Part shown: piece after piece, positions 32,661 to 44,417 of the stretch
How the letters are laid out: every line of letters starts with the position of its first letter
How positions within the stretch are numbered: the stretch's first letter is position 1
Source: Oidiodendron maius Zn
Lineage: Eukaryota > Ascomycota > Leotiomycetes > Myxotrichaceae
Assembly: GCA_000827325.1 (NCBI GenBank)
Contig: KN832882.1
Span: 413,050 to 477,049, forward strand
Length of the DNA: 64,000 nucleotides
Reading direction: 5' to 3'
The notes under the pieces: model-generated
What the model was told of the DNA's origin: nothing
Databases searched by the model: none
What the model saw: the letters and a program-made list of their open reading frames with translations, nothing else
Made by a program: the position numbers and the translations under genes

Positions 32661-34812
32661 CTAGTTGCCACAGTCTGCTGCATTACGAAGCATTGGGTGG
32701 CACTCGGTGTTAAAGACCCAGTCATCTAGGTTGACAACATTAGGATCCGCAAATGAGAGGAACAAGTACTTGAGTACTTCAGCGAAGTAATAACTGTGTG
32801 AAAGAAGAAACATCTGTTAGCTACCAAGCTGAAAGTACTAGACTGACTGGAATACATTCCCCGCACGTACCTAGGTAATTCAGATATAAAACTCTTCGGC
32901 ACATTGACATCTGAGATTGGCGCGCATGGAATAGTCGCAGTACTTTCCCGTTCCAGTGCTTGGAAGATTTCCCAGTTGTAGTCCTGCCATCTGCTGTCCC
33001 CTGTAATTCTGTATGCGTAGAAAATGCTCTCGATGGATTCTGGAAAAGAATCGTATTGTGCATTGCCAGGAGTGATGAAATAGCCGAACTCTTTAGCTTC
33101 CTCACGGTAGCTTGTATTACTATCCCATGTCGGGTCATACGCTTCATTAGATCCATTATACCAGCCCCAGGCTAATGAGACGTTAGCTTTAATTCACTTG
33201 ATATTTAATCACCCAACCGAATATCGACATCTGAGACGTACCAAGTGGCCCGAGATCAGTTTTGGTGGTGTTGTAAAATGCATGGCAAGAGTCCGCAACA
33301 GCGAGGCCAAGGTTGTAGATATCAGGCATATCGAGGAAAGAGCCACCTAGAAGAAGATTTCCTCCAGCAAAACAAGCCTTGAACCAATTGTCAGTAGACT
33401 TTATACAGCTAATATATTCAAACCTACATAGTCATCCATCTGCCATGCAAGATTACCCGAGACGTCGCCCTCAGAAAGGTAAGTCAATTCTGGGTGATCA
33501 TACGGATGCAAGGCAATATGTTCGATACTAGAATTTGCAGCCAAAACCCAAAAATCTTTCATAAAGCTAGCCGCTGCACTACTAGGCTGGTAGTAATACG
33601 TCTTGATTAGATACTAGGGAAATTATTAGCATACTAATATTTCGCTCCTGGGGAGAAGGTGGGTGTACTTCAAAACAGCTGTCAATACCGGCATGCCAGC
33701 CGAAATCGTAAGTAAGAAAGTTACCGGTATTAATATCGAGCTCGGAACCAATCAAACCTGGCCACACTGGGGCTGGATTAGGAAAGATCAGGTTTCCTTG
33801 AACACGATCGGCCTAGGAAATGATGAGCATTCGTTGGACTTAAAATATAGTAGGGACGACTAACGAGCTCGCGAAATGAATCGTCACCGGTCAAGTCTGA
33901 TAGTCTGTAGAATTCTAAAACTAGGGTCCCAGCTACGGCAGTATTTGTAGCATTGTAGGTTACATTGTTCAAAGGATCGGTAAACTGTCCGTTTACTGCT
34001 GTATTTGTCGTGAAGTTGATATAGGCAGCTGGGAGGCCACTGGGTGTATCGAATTGCACTTTCAAATTGTCACCAAGGGTCTTTGCCTGTGATAGAAGAG
34101 CATTGACGTGATCGGCATTGTATGTCCCTTCTGGAACATAGCCGCTGGTCAACAAGTCGTAAGATGAAAGCAATCTAGTTAAATCAGTAGCATTCAATAA
34201 AAGGAGAATATTTTGATCGCGCATACCCCCCTAGATATCGAATTACGGCATCAAAGCCATCCACTAAGGAATTGGCAGTACTTTTACTACATATTAGCAT
34301 CGTGAAGCTGATAAAATAGAACAGCATGGAATTGCCTACCTGAAATCAATTTCCGCGATGAAAGCTAGTTGACGGGTCACGATATCTGTCAAATTCATCA
34401 CAATGGCCGTGTCAATACCGTCGACAATAGTTGCCCCCCATCCAAATATGTCGTCGGCACAAGTGTTAGTGAGAGTCAGAATCTGGTCATGCCCAAAGCA
34501 ATACTCTGCGTATTGGTCCCAAGAGCGTCTATAGAGGTCACGAACAGCATCCGCCCGAGTGGTGTTCGAGTTGGTCCCACTAGGGAAGGGATACTGGACG
34601 CTCTTGCAGATGGGGGACGATGTCGCCTCTGCCGGTGGCCAGCTGTACGAGGGATGAGGTCCGGAAATAACTTCCTGACGTGGTCCTGGGTAAAGAGGGG
34701 CAGGTAGCTCAGTTGCAGCAGTGATAGGCCGAGTACCTGTAACACTCGAAGCTGCAACGGCACCGATCTGAACGGCCAGGAGGGCTAATACAGCACTGAT
34801 ATGGGAAACCAT
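32661..34812 (-). CDS. Secreted class I alpha-1,2-mannosidase (GH47)
   Basis: Eight exons (34812-34340, 34286-34227, 34174-33865, 33812-33669, 33613-33428, 33377-33242, 33171-32871, 32793-32661) give 580 residues. [20 protein letters not shown] is a signal peptide. The (alpha/alpha)7 barrel signatures are present: [37 protein letters not shown]-free junction [27 protein letters not shown], and the C-terminal calcium-binding VFNTECHPM (Thr ligand). It should trim alpha-1,2-mannose from N-glycans, in the secretory path or outside the cell. Asn-x-Ser/Thr sites are many (for example NTTRAD, NFTTNT, NVTYNAT). A TATATATA lies about 75 bp before the ATG. All seven introns restore conserved sequence; the gene looks intact. 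Confidence 0.93.
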
Positions 34813-35944
34813 TTTAAGTAGTCAAGGGAATGGAAGAAGCGCTACACTGCAAATTTGCTGGGGATCAAAACCAGCAGGATACCTGGTATATATACCTCTA
34901 CATACACGTAAATTGACGATTGTAATTTCATTTAGGGGAAGTATTGTTACCCCGCAGGATTACTGTACTAGGTAGAACTCATCCCCGCAAATGCAGGCGG
35001 TAAGCCCGAAGAAGCAGGTCACTCAAGAGATTAGAAGAGAAGCGCTGCTGTGAATACGCGGCGTAGATGTCGTAACAAGCCTCGTTGTCTTGGACTTGGA
35101 ATCGGCCTCCAGTCTCGCACGAGTAGCAAGGCCATATGAGCTATCTACGATCGCTGCGGATGCCAAGCAAACCAAGTCCTTGGCGAAAAGCCATCATAGG
35201 GAAGCCCCGCCTTGCTTCACTAACTGCCGGCCGGCTCTGCGGGTGGCGGTGGCCCTTGCTGCTGAAAGATGGGATGGAGGAAAACCCGCAGCAAACCCGG
35301 AATGATAGAGCCGAAAATTTCGCCGGCCAATTCTCCCGAGGGGTAGATTGGGTTATCAGGTGCTGGCGCAATGAGTTATTACGTGTCAACCGCTAGTTAC
35401 GTGCCCATCTTAATCAGGACGGGGTAGAAGTTTTATGCACATATCGAGCGTAATTTTATGCGCGTTAAGGCTTTTGTGCAGCTGTGAAGCTGGGCAATGT
35501 CGCCAAGCCGATGGCGCTTCGACGTTTCACACCTGCGAAGCAGCGCTAGCCTGAGTTCCATTTTAGTGCGTAGGTTGAATTACCTCACACTCGGTGTTTT
35601 CCAGGAGCATCAGAGTTGCGTTCTCGAGATTGAATGCGAGCTGGCTATGGCAAAAGCTCGATATATGATTGCCTTGCTTTGCAGTTTTCTACCATGGAGC
35701 AGTAAGAACTGGGCCAGGAATGATCAAGAGTCAACAGTCGACCTTATATTCCTATCGCAGGAGCTGCATGTAACCGTAGGATGATGGAGTGATCATGACA
35801 TCTTGAGGATAATGAAGTTTCGTAAAATATAGAAGAGCTTGTACGGTCTGTTAAGTAGGACCAGATGCTGAAGGTACTTGGAGTGAGTAATTTTTAAGGA
35901 TAATGCAGAGAAGTAAGTCTCGAAATTGTTAATCGCTGTGCAGC
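34813..35944. other. Intergenic region
   Basis: GH47 promoter (TATATATA near 34889-34897) followed by about 1 kb with only short, featureless frames. A GC-richer block at 35180-35350 carries overlapping frames on both strands but no domain. Confidence 0.45.
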
Positions 35945-36235
35945 TCACCGTTCTCCTTCTTGAGAGCTGCTTTGGTAATAAGGGTCGTTCACAGTCAGAA
36001 TGATCATCTTCATTTGATCTGTAGTCTCTCAATATTTTCCTTCCCAAACGTAAGATAGCGCGGCGATAAGGGGCAGAAGATCTCCATTTAGAAAGACATG
36101 TTCAAGCTTGCAGGATACAGAGTCGTTCTCGGGTGGTAGGAGACGAAGGATCCGGATCTCCTTACTAGCCACCTCCAGCGATCGGTACAGCGATAGGACC
36201 TCGGTTGTTTGCTTATTGACTTCGCCGACTGACAA
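35945..36235 (-). pseudogene. HET-domain gene fragment with in-frame stop
   Basis: From 36235 the minus strand reads MSVGEVNKQTTEVLSLYRSL, then IRILRLLPPEND, a Cys, and AALSYVWEG, which is the first conserved block of a HET domain (…YEALSYVWG). The frame meets TGA at 36031-36029, yet the same frame continues with TDQMKMIILTVND, matching the next HET strand. Nothing of the rest of the domain is found downstream. This is a 5' fragment of an incompatibility-type gene, broken by at least one nonsense change and truncated. Confidence 0.65.
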
Positions 36236-37491
36236 ATTCCCATGCTCTTTATATTTGGATCATCCTTAGTAGCCATGGTCTGAGGTATCGACGCGATGCG
36301 GATGGAAATTAAGAAATGGATGATTGCTGAATCGTGATGAGACTGCGAGGCTCGGTTAACCCAATTTCTGAATTTGGCATTGATGAGGGCGCCTCGAACT
36401 GTTGAGTAATTCATCCCATCCATTCCTATCATGCTTCATTTATACGACAAAAAATCTATTCCGTACGATATACTAATTGTAGTTACCTTGGTGTACTACA
36501 ATGCCACAAACCGGGAACAGGAATCGGAGATCTGGTCGTGCCTGCGTTGCCACATTTGGGTGCGAAGGGCAATTTTCAAAAGGTGCAGAATCTAGAGTTG
36601 GAAGATGCTGGGTGCCAGTGCTAGCACTTGGTTTGCTTGTATCGATGATCTATCAGTTGTGATGAGCGCCTAGTTAATGGCCAAATCATGCATCCAACAG
36701 TGTAACTGTGTCAGTAACCGGCGAGGGAACCCGAAATCGAAGGTATTGAAGATTAGTTCATCTAATATACCCAGATTACAGCGCATGTAGTCTTGCGAAT
36801 ATATAGCCGCAAAATTTGAGACGTGTTTTGCGAAAGGTATATTGTGAACAGCTAAGAGTTGCCTGCTCACTTAACGAGCTGTACGAATGCTTTCGGAAGA
36901 CTAGGCCTTCTAGCCCATCCAACCCACAAAGCGAGCGACGAGTCGCTCTTCGAATTTGGCCCAAAACTGTGCCTGTCAATAGGCTCGAGTTAGCTTAATA
37001 GATGACTATATCAGTAGCCAGAGTTTGGGGCACGAGAGAGTCGGTCGACTGCTCTGCCAACACCAGTAGTAAACATCGAGACTAAATATCAAACACTGGT
37101 GCGAACAACGAGATTGGAAATGGGTTACCCTACGATACTGCTTGTGCCAAAGACTCACCTTTTACTGGTTGCACAGCTTTTTCCATCCCTTATGTATAAC
37201 CACGGTCGGATCGCTACCCTCTATAGCGTTTTATCTAACGGTAAATGCCAAGGTGCAGTAGTGGCGAAGTGATTTGGTGCTATTGATTCTAAAATAATTC
37301 TTGTACCCTCTTATCTACGATCTGCTCAGCAACTCCCTCAGTTGGAGCAGTCGTTATTAGAATTAGTCTACCGAGCAGCTTGCTCTCTCGCCTTGATGTC
37401 TGCATCAAATTTGGTATCGTTTGATGCAACTTTCTCATTACGTTCTCGCTCTCGTGCAGTGGAATGTGCTTGCTCTTCTGTGATGCAGCTG
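36236..37491. other. Intergenic region with unassigned short frames
   Basis: Minus-strand frames at 36670-36980 read smoothly in parts (GLEGLVFRKHSYSSLSEQ; VSNFAAIYSQDY) but shift frame and match no family I know. At 37368-37580 (-) a charged stretch (HSTARERERNEKVASND) may belong to the retropepsin-like relic next to it. Confidence 0.35.
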
Positions 37492-37911
37492 TTAGAACCA
37501 ACACATATGAAAAGGAAGATCGGAATTCGAACCTCTTGTCTTCTTCGGTAGGATAGGACTGACCCCTCCAAACCCAGCAAACTTCAAGATGCCATGCTCT
37601 TCTATAGTTTCAGCACTAAGAATGACCTCCCAAGGAAGGGGATCACTATTGATGACATGAAAGACAGTGGTGAAGATCTTGCGAAAGCGTTTGCCTTTCC
37701 AGCGGAGAACGAGTGTGCCCATTGATATGAGCTCCTCACCGTTGAGGCAGGTGCAGATAGACTCGTTGTGTACGGTCACTTCGTCAAACATATGGAGCTT
37801 GTTGACGACCTGAAGTGTGATGAGGTTGTGGACTTCACATCCAGTATCGAGTCTCATCTTGGACTCAACGTAGTCATCTACGTGCGACGAGAAGATCTTG
37901 ACCGTCTTCAA
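37492..37911 (-). pseudogene. Retropepsin-like domain fragment
   Basis: The minus strand codes for about 140 residues: VDDYVESKMRLDTGCEVHNL, a typical DTG active-site strand of aspartic-protease-like domains, followed by hydrophobic strands (LVLRWKGK, VFHVINSD, WEVILSAETI). The frame stays open upstream to about 37950 without a start codon, and a charged C-terminal region continues in a different frame. Many fungi carry single-copy proteins of this kind as well as Ty3-type polyproteins. Without reverse transcriptase nearby I cannot tell which it came from; the lack of a start and the shift suggest a relic. Confidence 0.5.
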
Positions 37912-38878
37912 AAAAGGATCACTAGATTGCTGAGAGTGTTAGCTGTAACCCTTGACTATGTGGTCTGTAATTCGCATATCTTATTCTTGGAAACTCTCTT
38001 TGTCTGCTTCCAGGCCATTGTTACAGCTCTGGAAAGTCTTTCAATGAAGAACGTGAAAAGTTTCAGCATGGGTTGGGATAAGGTGGGATAATATGTGGCC
38101 CTGAGGTTTAATCTACTCAAGTGGGCGCGATAGAGCAGGTTTAGAACTTCGGCTATGTAAATTGGCAGTTAAAAGTTGTAGAAGGAATGTTTTTCACTGA
38201 ATGAGGATTCAAATATATATAGAGAATCCTCTTGCAAGATTTTAGACCTCGTTTAGGATGTTGTGCCATGAAATAGATTACTACCAGCTAACTAGGATTT
38301 GGGCTGCGTATCAGAAAGCATCTTTAGGAATTGTCTGGACCGCTGAATCCATTTTGGGACGAGCGGTGGTGACCAAGAGCGGTGTTGCTCGTTTATTGCA
38401 ATCAGAACAATCTCGTAGCTTTGGGGCAGGCTCGTGAATGGTAGCACTAGGCCCTACTCAGCATCAGCGGTCCTGGAGATGTTGTCGGTGGCCATGTGGC
38501 GGAGTGTTTCGGGCGTAACTCCGAGCGGTGAAGACCGCTGCGGCCATTTTCGGCCTAGTCCCGCCGAATAAAGCTCCTCACCTCCTCAGCCTCGTCGCTC
38601 ACCAAGGAATTCTTGCTCATTCTTTTTTGAATGCTTCCTATTTGAATGTGTCCAGCTATTGGTTTTGTACAAAGCTAAATTTGGTACGTTGTTTGAACTC
38701 TTAATCTTTTCTCCGCCCTCAGTCTCGCCGACCTCAGGCGTCTACAGCCTTCTCCTCTATCCCAAGACCATCACGAAGTCCTTATAGCCAGCTTGTACCC
38801 AGTGAAACAAGTTACTCACACCACTGTTCCCTCATTATATGGCATAGTGTGGCCCGGTCGGTCTATCGGCTTAGGTCA
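37912..38878. other. Intergenic region upstream of Zn2Cys6 gene
   Basis: No gene recognised. A pyrimidine-rich leader just before 38879 fits the 5' untranslated region of the following gene. Confidence 0.5.
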
Positions 38879-40551
38879 ATGAAAATGGAGCCGCCTGCCG
38901 CGATATATGAAGACCCGACCTGGGAATCCTCCATTCCGTTTGAAGCCACTTCACTAAATACGACTTCAACCCTGCCATTTGCTCCGTATCCTATTGAAAA
39001 TCCCGCTCTTTGGCAGGCCTCTGAAATGTGGGCGGGATGGGAGATCCAAAATTACCAGACGCTGAGCAGCACTCATGACAATACTTTTGAAACCCTAGAA
39101 TTTGAAAGTCCATCTCGTGCGCTTTCTGTTGGGAGCAAGCATCTGTCCATGGGCAGTGGAGGTAGCTCGAACTACTCATGGTCCAGTTCGAGAGGAAGAA
39201 GCAGAATCAAGAAGGTATTCAGCCGAAGCTCTAGCATAGCTAGTCGTGCTAAGAGTGCCATGAAAGAAGGGATGTCAAGCTGGAGTCTAAGTGGTGCCAA
39301 GCAACACGTCTCCCCTTCACCAGGACGTACAGGAAAATTAGCGGATATCGTGCGAGAGGGCATACGAATGCTTAAAGGTCAAGGTGCTTGTTGGAAATGT
39401 AAGATACTCAAAAAATCGGTGAGAAAACAGCTTTGGGCACCTTACTATTCAGCTGATAATATTAGTGTGACCCATGTAGTCCCTGCAAAGAATGTGCTTC
39501 CTCCACCAAGGCGGCCTGGCAAAAAATTGGTTGCCAAAGAGGAGCTCTCGGTGCAAGTTATAAGCCAGTCAAACTATGTCCTTCCGCAGATCCATGTCAA
39601 GCAGACTCCGAGGCGTACCTCTCAGAAGAAGACTGGGTGGCAAAACAAGCTGAGGCTAATCGCCTCTGGGAAGAAGAGATGCGAACTCGTTGTGCTGAGA
39701 TGGGAACTACCAGACTGATGGTTTATCAAAAAAACTACTCACCCCATTTCCCACAAGAACAGCTACCGGTGTTGTTCCTGAGAGGACTGGCATTGAAACA
39801 ACAGGTAGTCAAGGCTATGAAAGAGCTTGCTCCTAACCTTGACGAACCAAAACGAAAACAAGAGGTATTCATGCTACTGTATCATGCATCTTTGTACGAA
39901 GAATGTCTTAACGAACAGACATCTCACACAGTAAGCACCATATATCGACCCAAGTCCCGAATCCTAACTTGTTTTCCGCGACTAACCATAACAAAGAGTC
40001 ATTTGATCCTTCTCTCCATCCGCTGTCTAAATCATTCCTTGGATGCAGTCCGGACTCCGCCATCTCTTGCAACCCTCCATCATGCCTGCAAACCCGAAAG
40101 ATGCGGTCTCCATCCTATCGCAAAACTCCAACAATCATCCTCCAGATATATTGATGGCCTCCATGACGTCACTTTCGGCAAATGGGGCCTCTCAAATCAT
40201 AGATACTGGTGGCTGGCCATCTATTACAGTCTATGCATCCAGGGCCTTGTCCGTGAAAATTTGATAAAACTCAGCGAGCGTGTACGAAGCTCGCACCAGA
40301 ACTTGGATCGGTATTCAAATGCCAAGCTTTACTTACACTCATTTATCACTCTATTTGAGGCTGCCTCGGCAGAGTACGATCCTATCACTACGGAGTATGA
40401 ATTATCGCCCGGCGAAATGAGCCAGATCATACTCGCAAGGATTGCAGTCAACCCCTGGCATTGGGAGGGAAATGGCATTCACAGCTCATACGATCATTTG
40501 AGATGCATTTTCGAGGTGGAACAGAAGGTTGATAGATGTGGGGAAGAATAA
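38879..40551 (+). pseudogene. Zn2Cys6-type regulator gene with two frameshifts
   Basis: Exon 1 is 38879-39418 (MKMEPPAAIYEDP) and carries GACWKCKILKKS; intron 39419-39465 splits the cluster, and exon 2 from 39466 continues CDPCSPCKECASS and a further GC, giving a variant Cys-rich DNA-binding module. After intron 39931-39998 the frame reads SFDPSLHPLSKSFLGCSPDS. Near 40080-40090 coding sense jumps one frame (PANPKDAVSILSQNSNNHPP), and near 40250 it jumps again to REN-LIKLSERVRSS, ending SSYDHLRCIFEVEQ with stop at 40551. Each jump fits loss of 1 or 4 bases. All family segments are otherwise present, so this is either a recently broken gene or two sequencing errors. Confidence 0.65.
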
Positions 40552-41835
40552 AGGAAGTTAAATGCCGACTTAGATGGCACTTCGTGACAGGGATCCTGGT
40601 CTTCTCTCGACTAGAAATCACCTCTAGTTCTCTAGAATCTGTCTGACAAGTCAACATCCTGTTTCTATGCCTGACACAACTTCATCGTTGGTGAATGGTT
40701 TGAGGGCGTTTCTACTAGCCAAGACACAGATCTGGAGCAGCTCATTCTCTTGCTAAGCATATTTCAGATTCAAAATTTGTGTTCTCAGTAAGAGTATACT
40801 TCTACTGCCATGGTATACGTGCGGATGGGGAGACATACATGACCATATATCCTATTGAATTGAATGACTGTGGCATCATGGCAAAACACATGAGCTTGAG
40901 TTGTATATTGCTCGATGTTAGGTCTATGTTGTATTTGTCGCGTGCTGCTTATTCACAAACGAAGCAAAACAAATCATAAACGCAGAAGAAAAGAAAGAAC
41001 CAAAGCGAGTGGAGATAAAATTCATAATCTTATTCCTCGTCATACGTCTCTCGGCGCGTATACTGTTCCTGCGCATTCTCCTGCCGAAGGTGCCGGGAAT
41101 GGGAAATGGATGCAGGATGATTAGAAGAGTTGTAGAAAAGTTATATCCTTCTTGTATATAATAGCAGTTTGCTCTCCTTTAGTTTCGTTTAAATTTGACA
41201 TTTGGGTCCGCATGGTTGGGAATGGATACTCATATTGATATAGCAGGGCCTTAACTTGACGTAGTCCTTGTCCTCTACTATTGAAACTGCCACTTAGCTC
41301 ATATAAAATACAGGGAAAATGTTACAGAGGCAGGATGGGCAAGTTTTAACATCACACTACTGAATCTCCCTATTCAAGATATCTACTTATAATTCTCAAC
41401 ACTGGGCCCCATTTGAAAAAAAACCCCCCCCACGGGACCAGAATCATAGCCACTGCAACGAAGCCTAGTAGAGATACTGCCCAATTGAAGCCTAGCCTGT
41501 TTATCATCTACCTACCTAAATATTTGGCTAGTTGACAGTCGGCAGTGTGAGTCTGGCCTAACACAGGCTGGCGTAATGTATCATGAGCCCAAGTAACTAA
41601 TGGGAGGAATGTGATTATATAAAATCTCCGTCGTATAGGGACACATGATACCATGCACTGTCAGTAGGTGCCCGCGTTGACATGGTACCACCACACGGTT
41701 TGGTGCCTCTACCCGGTTGGCACCTCTATCTAGTTGGCACCTCCACCCAGTTGGTACCTCCATTCGCAAAATACCTCCGTCCACAAGGTGCCAAAGTAGT
41801 CAGAATAATCATTTCAATGTCAAAGAACACTAGGC
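40552..41835. other. Convergent intergenic region with minisatellite
   Basis: AT-rich DNA with a homopolymer junction (A-run then C-run) near 41418-41435 and the 17-bp repeat at 41697-41790. No gene was recognised. Confidence 0.5.
41697..41790 (+). repeat. 17-bp minisatellite, about 5 units
   Basis: Units at 41697 (18 bp), 41715, 41732, 41749 and 41766 follow the consensus AGTTGGYACCTCYAYCC, with a partial sixth (ACAAGGTGCC). Units 2-4 differ by few bases, and the last is diverged. Confidence 0.8.
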
Positions 41836-43563
41836 TCAACTCAAGAGGATATCAACCCCTAATTCCGCCATAATATCGTACCACAATACAGTCCCGCGTC
41901 TATCCTTATCAGTCTGGTCTCTTCGACTCCACACACCTAGCACAACTTTCTTTGCAGCCGCGACATGCGGAACGCCCAGACTCATCCATCGTCGATCAAT
42001 ATACCGCATCGCACGCAGCCGCAACTCTGTATCCTCAGCCTCGCATGCCGTAATAAACATAGGCCAAAATAAACCCGAGAAATTGAGCTCCGCCTCAAGA
42101 GACTCCGTGGTCTCGATCTGCTCAACACACTGCCGGACCAGATGTTGGATAACTTGCGGAGGCAATTTCCGTACGGAGCGCAAAAAGTATATATGGCAGG
42201 CGTAGTAAAACGCACAGGCGTGATACCGGGTCATGTCCTCGCAACGTTTGTTTGGACTAGGGAAGCGAAGAACTGAGGGATCGCTACGCAGTATTTTGAG
42301 CTCCAAGCAGTCCAGTTCTTCTTCCGACAGCGTTTGGCCACTAAACACCAGTTGGTTAATGCGCGTGATAATGTCCATCAGGGGCTTAGTGATACCCCAT
42401 ATCGACTCGAGGTACCTATCATTCCGATCATCGTTGAGTTGATATTCACTATAAGTGTCCCATGGATTAGAAGGCAGCCCAAGATGTACGAGGCTCAGTC
42501 TCAGTGGTTCGAGGTCCTTGGCTACGGCGCTGTGAGCTGGTCGTAATGCTTCAAGGCCGAGGAATAGCTGGTAGAGAGCCACAGCACTTGGATTGCGTTT
42601 CCAGGCTGATCTATCAATGGACTGCAACAAACCATTCCCTCCACGGATGTGAATGCGCCAGTCTGAACTTCCGCCGGTGAAACACGGCACGACGGCGAGT
42701 ATGGTAATTGTAGCCAGTATAGCTTGCTGCTCCTCAAAATCTGACGTGGTTAAACTTTTCTTCAGATGTTGAAGAGTCTTCTCCACATGCATGGCCCCAA
42801 GGCCAAGTTCGGATTGCCTAGTCGGTTGTATAGATACACGACTAAAGGCTGACACGGCATATAGTGAGTGCAGAAGTGCCAAATGGCCTGGGGAATGTGA
42901 TTTGGTCGTTATCGCCGAAAGGGCCATGGGCGTGTGAATGTCCTGGAACGCATTGTCCAGCCTTGGGGTAGGTGTCAGCAACTTGCTCAAGCATGTCACC
43001 CAGTGGTACATCAGTTGGCGCTCGTCCTCTGAACGGATGAGAGGAGGACAATAGTCATACGGATAAAGTTTTGAGCCCACGTTCGTCGTGGAGCTTTCTT
43101 CGCGTGGTATTTTGTCGCCGTGATGCTGGAAGCCATAGGTGGTAGCATGGACATCGCCGTCCTTGATGCCACCAGTTAAGTGGCCACTAGGCGTTGTGCC
43201 CGGAAAGACAGAGAATAAGCCAACGGTCAGACTGAGCCCGTCCAGAACTGAATCGATAGATTCCAGTGCAGAGTTAACCGCTTGATCGCTAAATGCAAGA
43301 TGGGAACTGAATAATGGGTCGAGAAGCACTCGTCGTCGAATCTGCTTAGGCTCGTTCTCAGTCGGCCAAACTAGACCGACTGAATAGCCAGCGCACGCCC
43401 GCCCACTTTGCCTACATCTTTGGCATGTCGGCTTCTCCTGGCCACACTTTACCGAACGTGATCGACACGTCCAGCAGCCTGTGAAGGTCTTGGATCGTTT
43501 AACGGAGTGCTTACTCCGAATAGTCATGCTTTTCATGCTCATGTGCACCGCTTCAATGCTCAC
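41836..43563 (-). CDS. Zn(II)2Cys6 transcription factor, Fungal_trans_2 type
   Basis: A single frame of 575 residues. The cluster GCWTCRSRSVKC ... CQRCRQSGRAC (C-x2-C-x6-C-x6-C-x2-C-x6-C) lies near the N-terminus after a basic stretch (KHSVKRSKTF). The rest has the ARG81/UGA3-like fungal transcription-factor layout: LMYHWVTCLSKLLTP, LHSLYAVSAFSRVS, WRIHIRGGNGLLQSIDRSA and a C-terminal YACHIYFLRSVR / FITACEAEDTELRLRAMRYI region. It should act in the nucleus; targets unknown. The nearest genes are the enoyl-reductase-like enzyme (same strand, upstream) and the broken regulator (convergent). Several in-frame ATGs lie within the first 15 residues, so the exact start is open. No intron or defect is seen. 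Confidence 0.88.
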   Translation of the reverse strand: MSIEAVHMSMKSMTIRSKHSVKRSKTFTGCWTCRSRSVKCGQEKPTCQRCRQSGRACAGYSVGLVWPTENEPKQIRRRVLLDPLFSSHLAFSDQAVNSALESIDSVLDGLSLTVGLFSVFPGTTPSGHLTGGIKDGDVHATTYGFQHHGDKIPREESSTTNVGSKLYPYDYCPPLIRSEDERQLMYHWVTCLSKLLTPTPRLDNAFQDIHTPMALSAITTKSHSPGHLALLHSLYAVSAFSRVSIQPTRQSELGLGAMHVEKTLQHLKKSLTTSDFEEQQAILATITILAVVPCFTGGSSDWRIHIRGGNGLLQSIDRSAWKRNPSAVALYQLFLGLEALRPAHSAVAKDLEPLRLSLVHLGLPSNPWDTYSEYQLNDDRNDRYLESIWGITKPLMDIITRINQLVFSGQTLSEEELDCLELKILRSDPSVLRFPSPNKRCEDMTRYHACAFYYACHIYFLRSVRKLPPQVIQHLVRQCVEQIETTESLEAELNFSGLFWPMFITACEAEDTELRLRAMRYIDRRWMSLGVPHVAAAKKVVLGVWSRRDQTDKDRRGTVLWYDIMAELGVDILLS

Positions 43564-44417
43564 GGGTTGGCTAGTAGTTGCATTGCATCATAAATACAAT
43601 GAAGTGGACAAGGAAGTCTACAGCGTTTGTAAGAACTTGGGCCTAGCGTGTTATCATCAGACCACACTCGCTTAGCTTGCTAGAAGCGGGTACATTAATC
43701 AGCATGTACGAGCTTTGGGAAAGTCACGGCGAGAAAGGAGATGACTAGTGCCTCACGATGTCAGACAACTAATCCATGAGCACCAACGGGTTCAATAATG
43801 CTCTTCGTTCCTACTATTAATAGCAGTCACGTCTTGTCATCTCGGAGCAATTAAGACCCCGGGTTTCGAGAATATCCAGTGATTGAAGTTTTTGAATACC
43901 TACCCAGATTGGCAAAGTGGGATTCAAACGTCTCTGGATCGTTCCGCCTATCTTATGTGGTCCCGTCTTAGATATAGCCTCTTGAGGAGTTTCGCTGTTG
44001 GTTACCGATAGTGGTATACTATGCTTACAGATGAAGCCCTTCTGCGGACATCATATCTCCCTATATATTAAAAATGAACTCACCGAAATATAAGGGAGCA
44101 GCTAGACGGCGCCTAGAGAGGGCGTCATTCCGCTATATAGAGGGTCTGTAATAAGAAAAGGTAGGTCTACTTCTTAATTGCTAAGAAACCCTTCCCCACG
44201 CCCAATGTAAGGTCCTCACGAGGCAAAAAGAAACTCACTTTATACTATGCAAGTACGTTCCATGAAGGAAGGCCGCTATACTATACAAAAAGCGACAGCT
44301 TTCTAGAGTTTAGCTGCTGTATAGAATTTCTGTTTCAACCGAATCTGATGAACACTGCAGGAACATACACAAAATCATGGAGCACTGTGACAGCGCCAAC
44401 GTAACGATGTCCCCTTC
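43564..44417. other. Intergenic region
   Basis: Promoter of the Zn2Cys6 gene and 3' flank of the reductase gene. No gene, repeat or RNA was recognised. Confidence 0.5.

Noticed and set aside
41581-41784. Minus-strand frame rich in WRCQLDRGAN-like repeats
   Set aside because: It is only the translation of the 17-bp minisatellite and has no other coding support.
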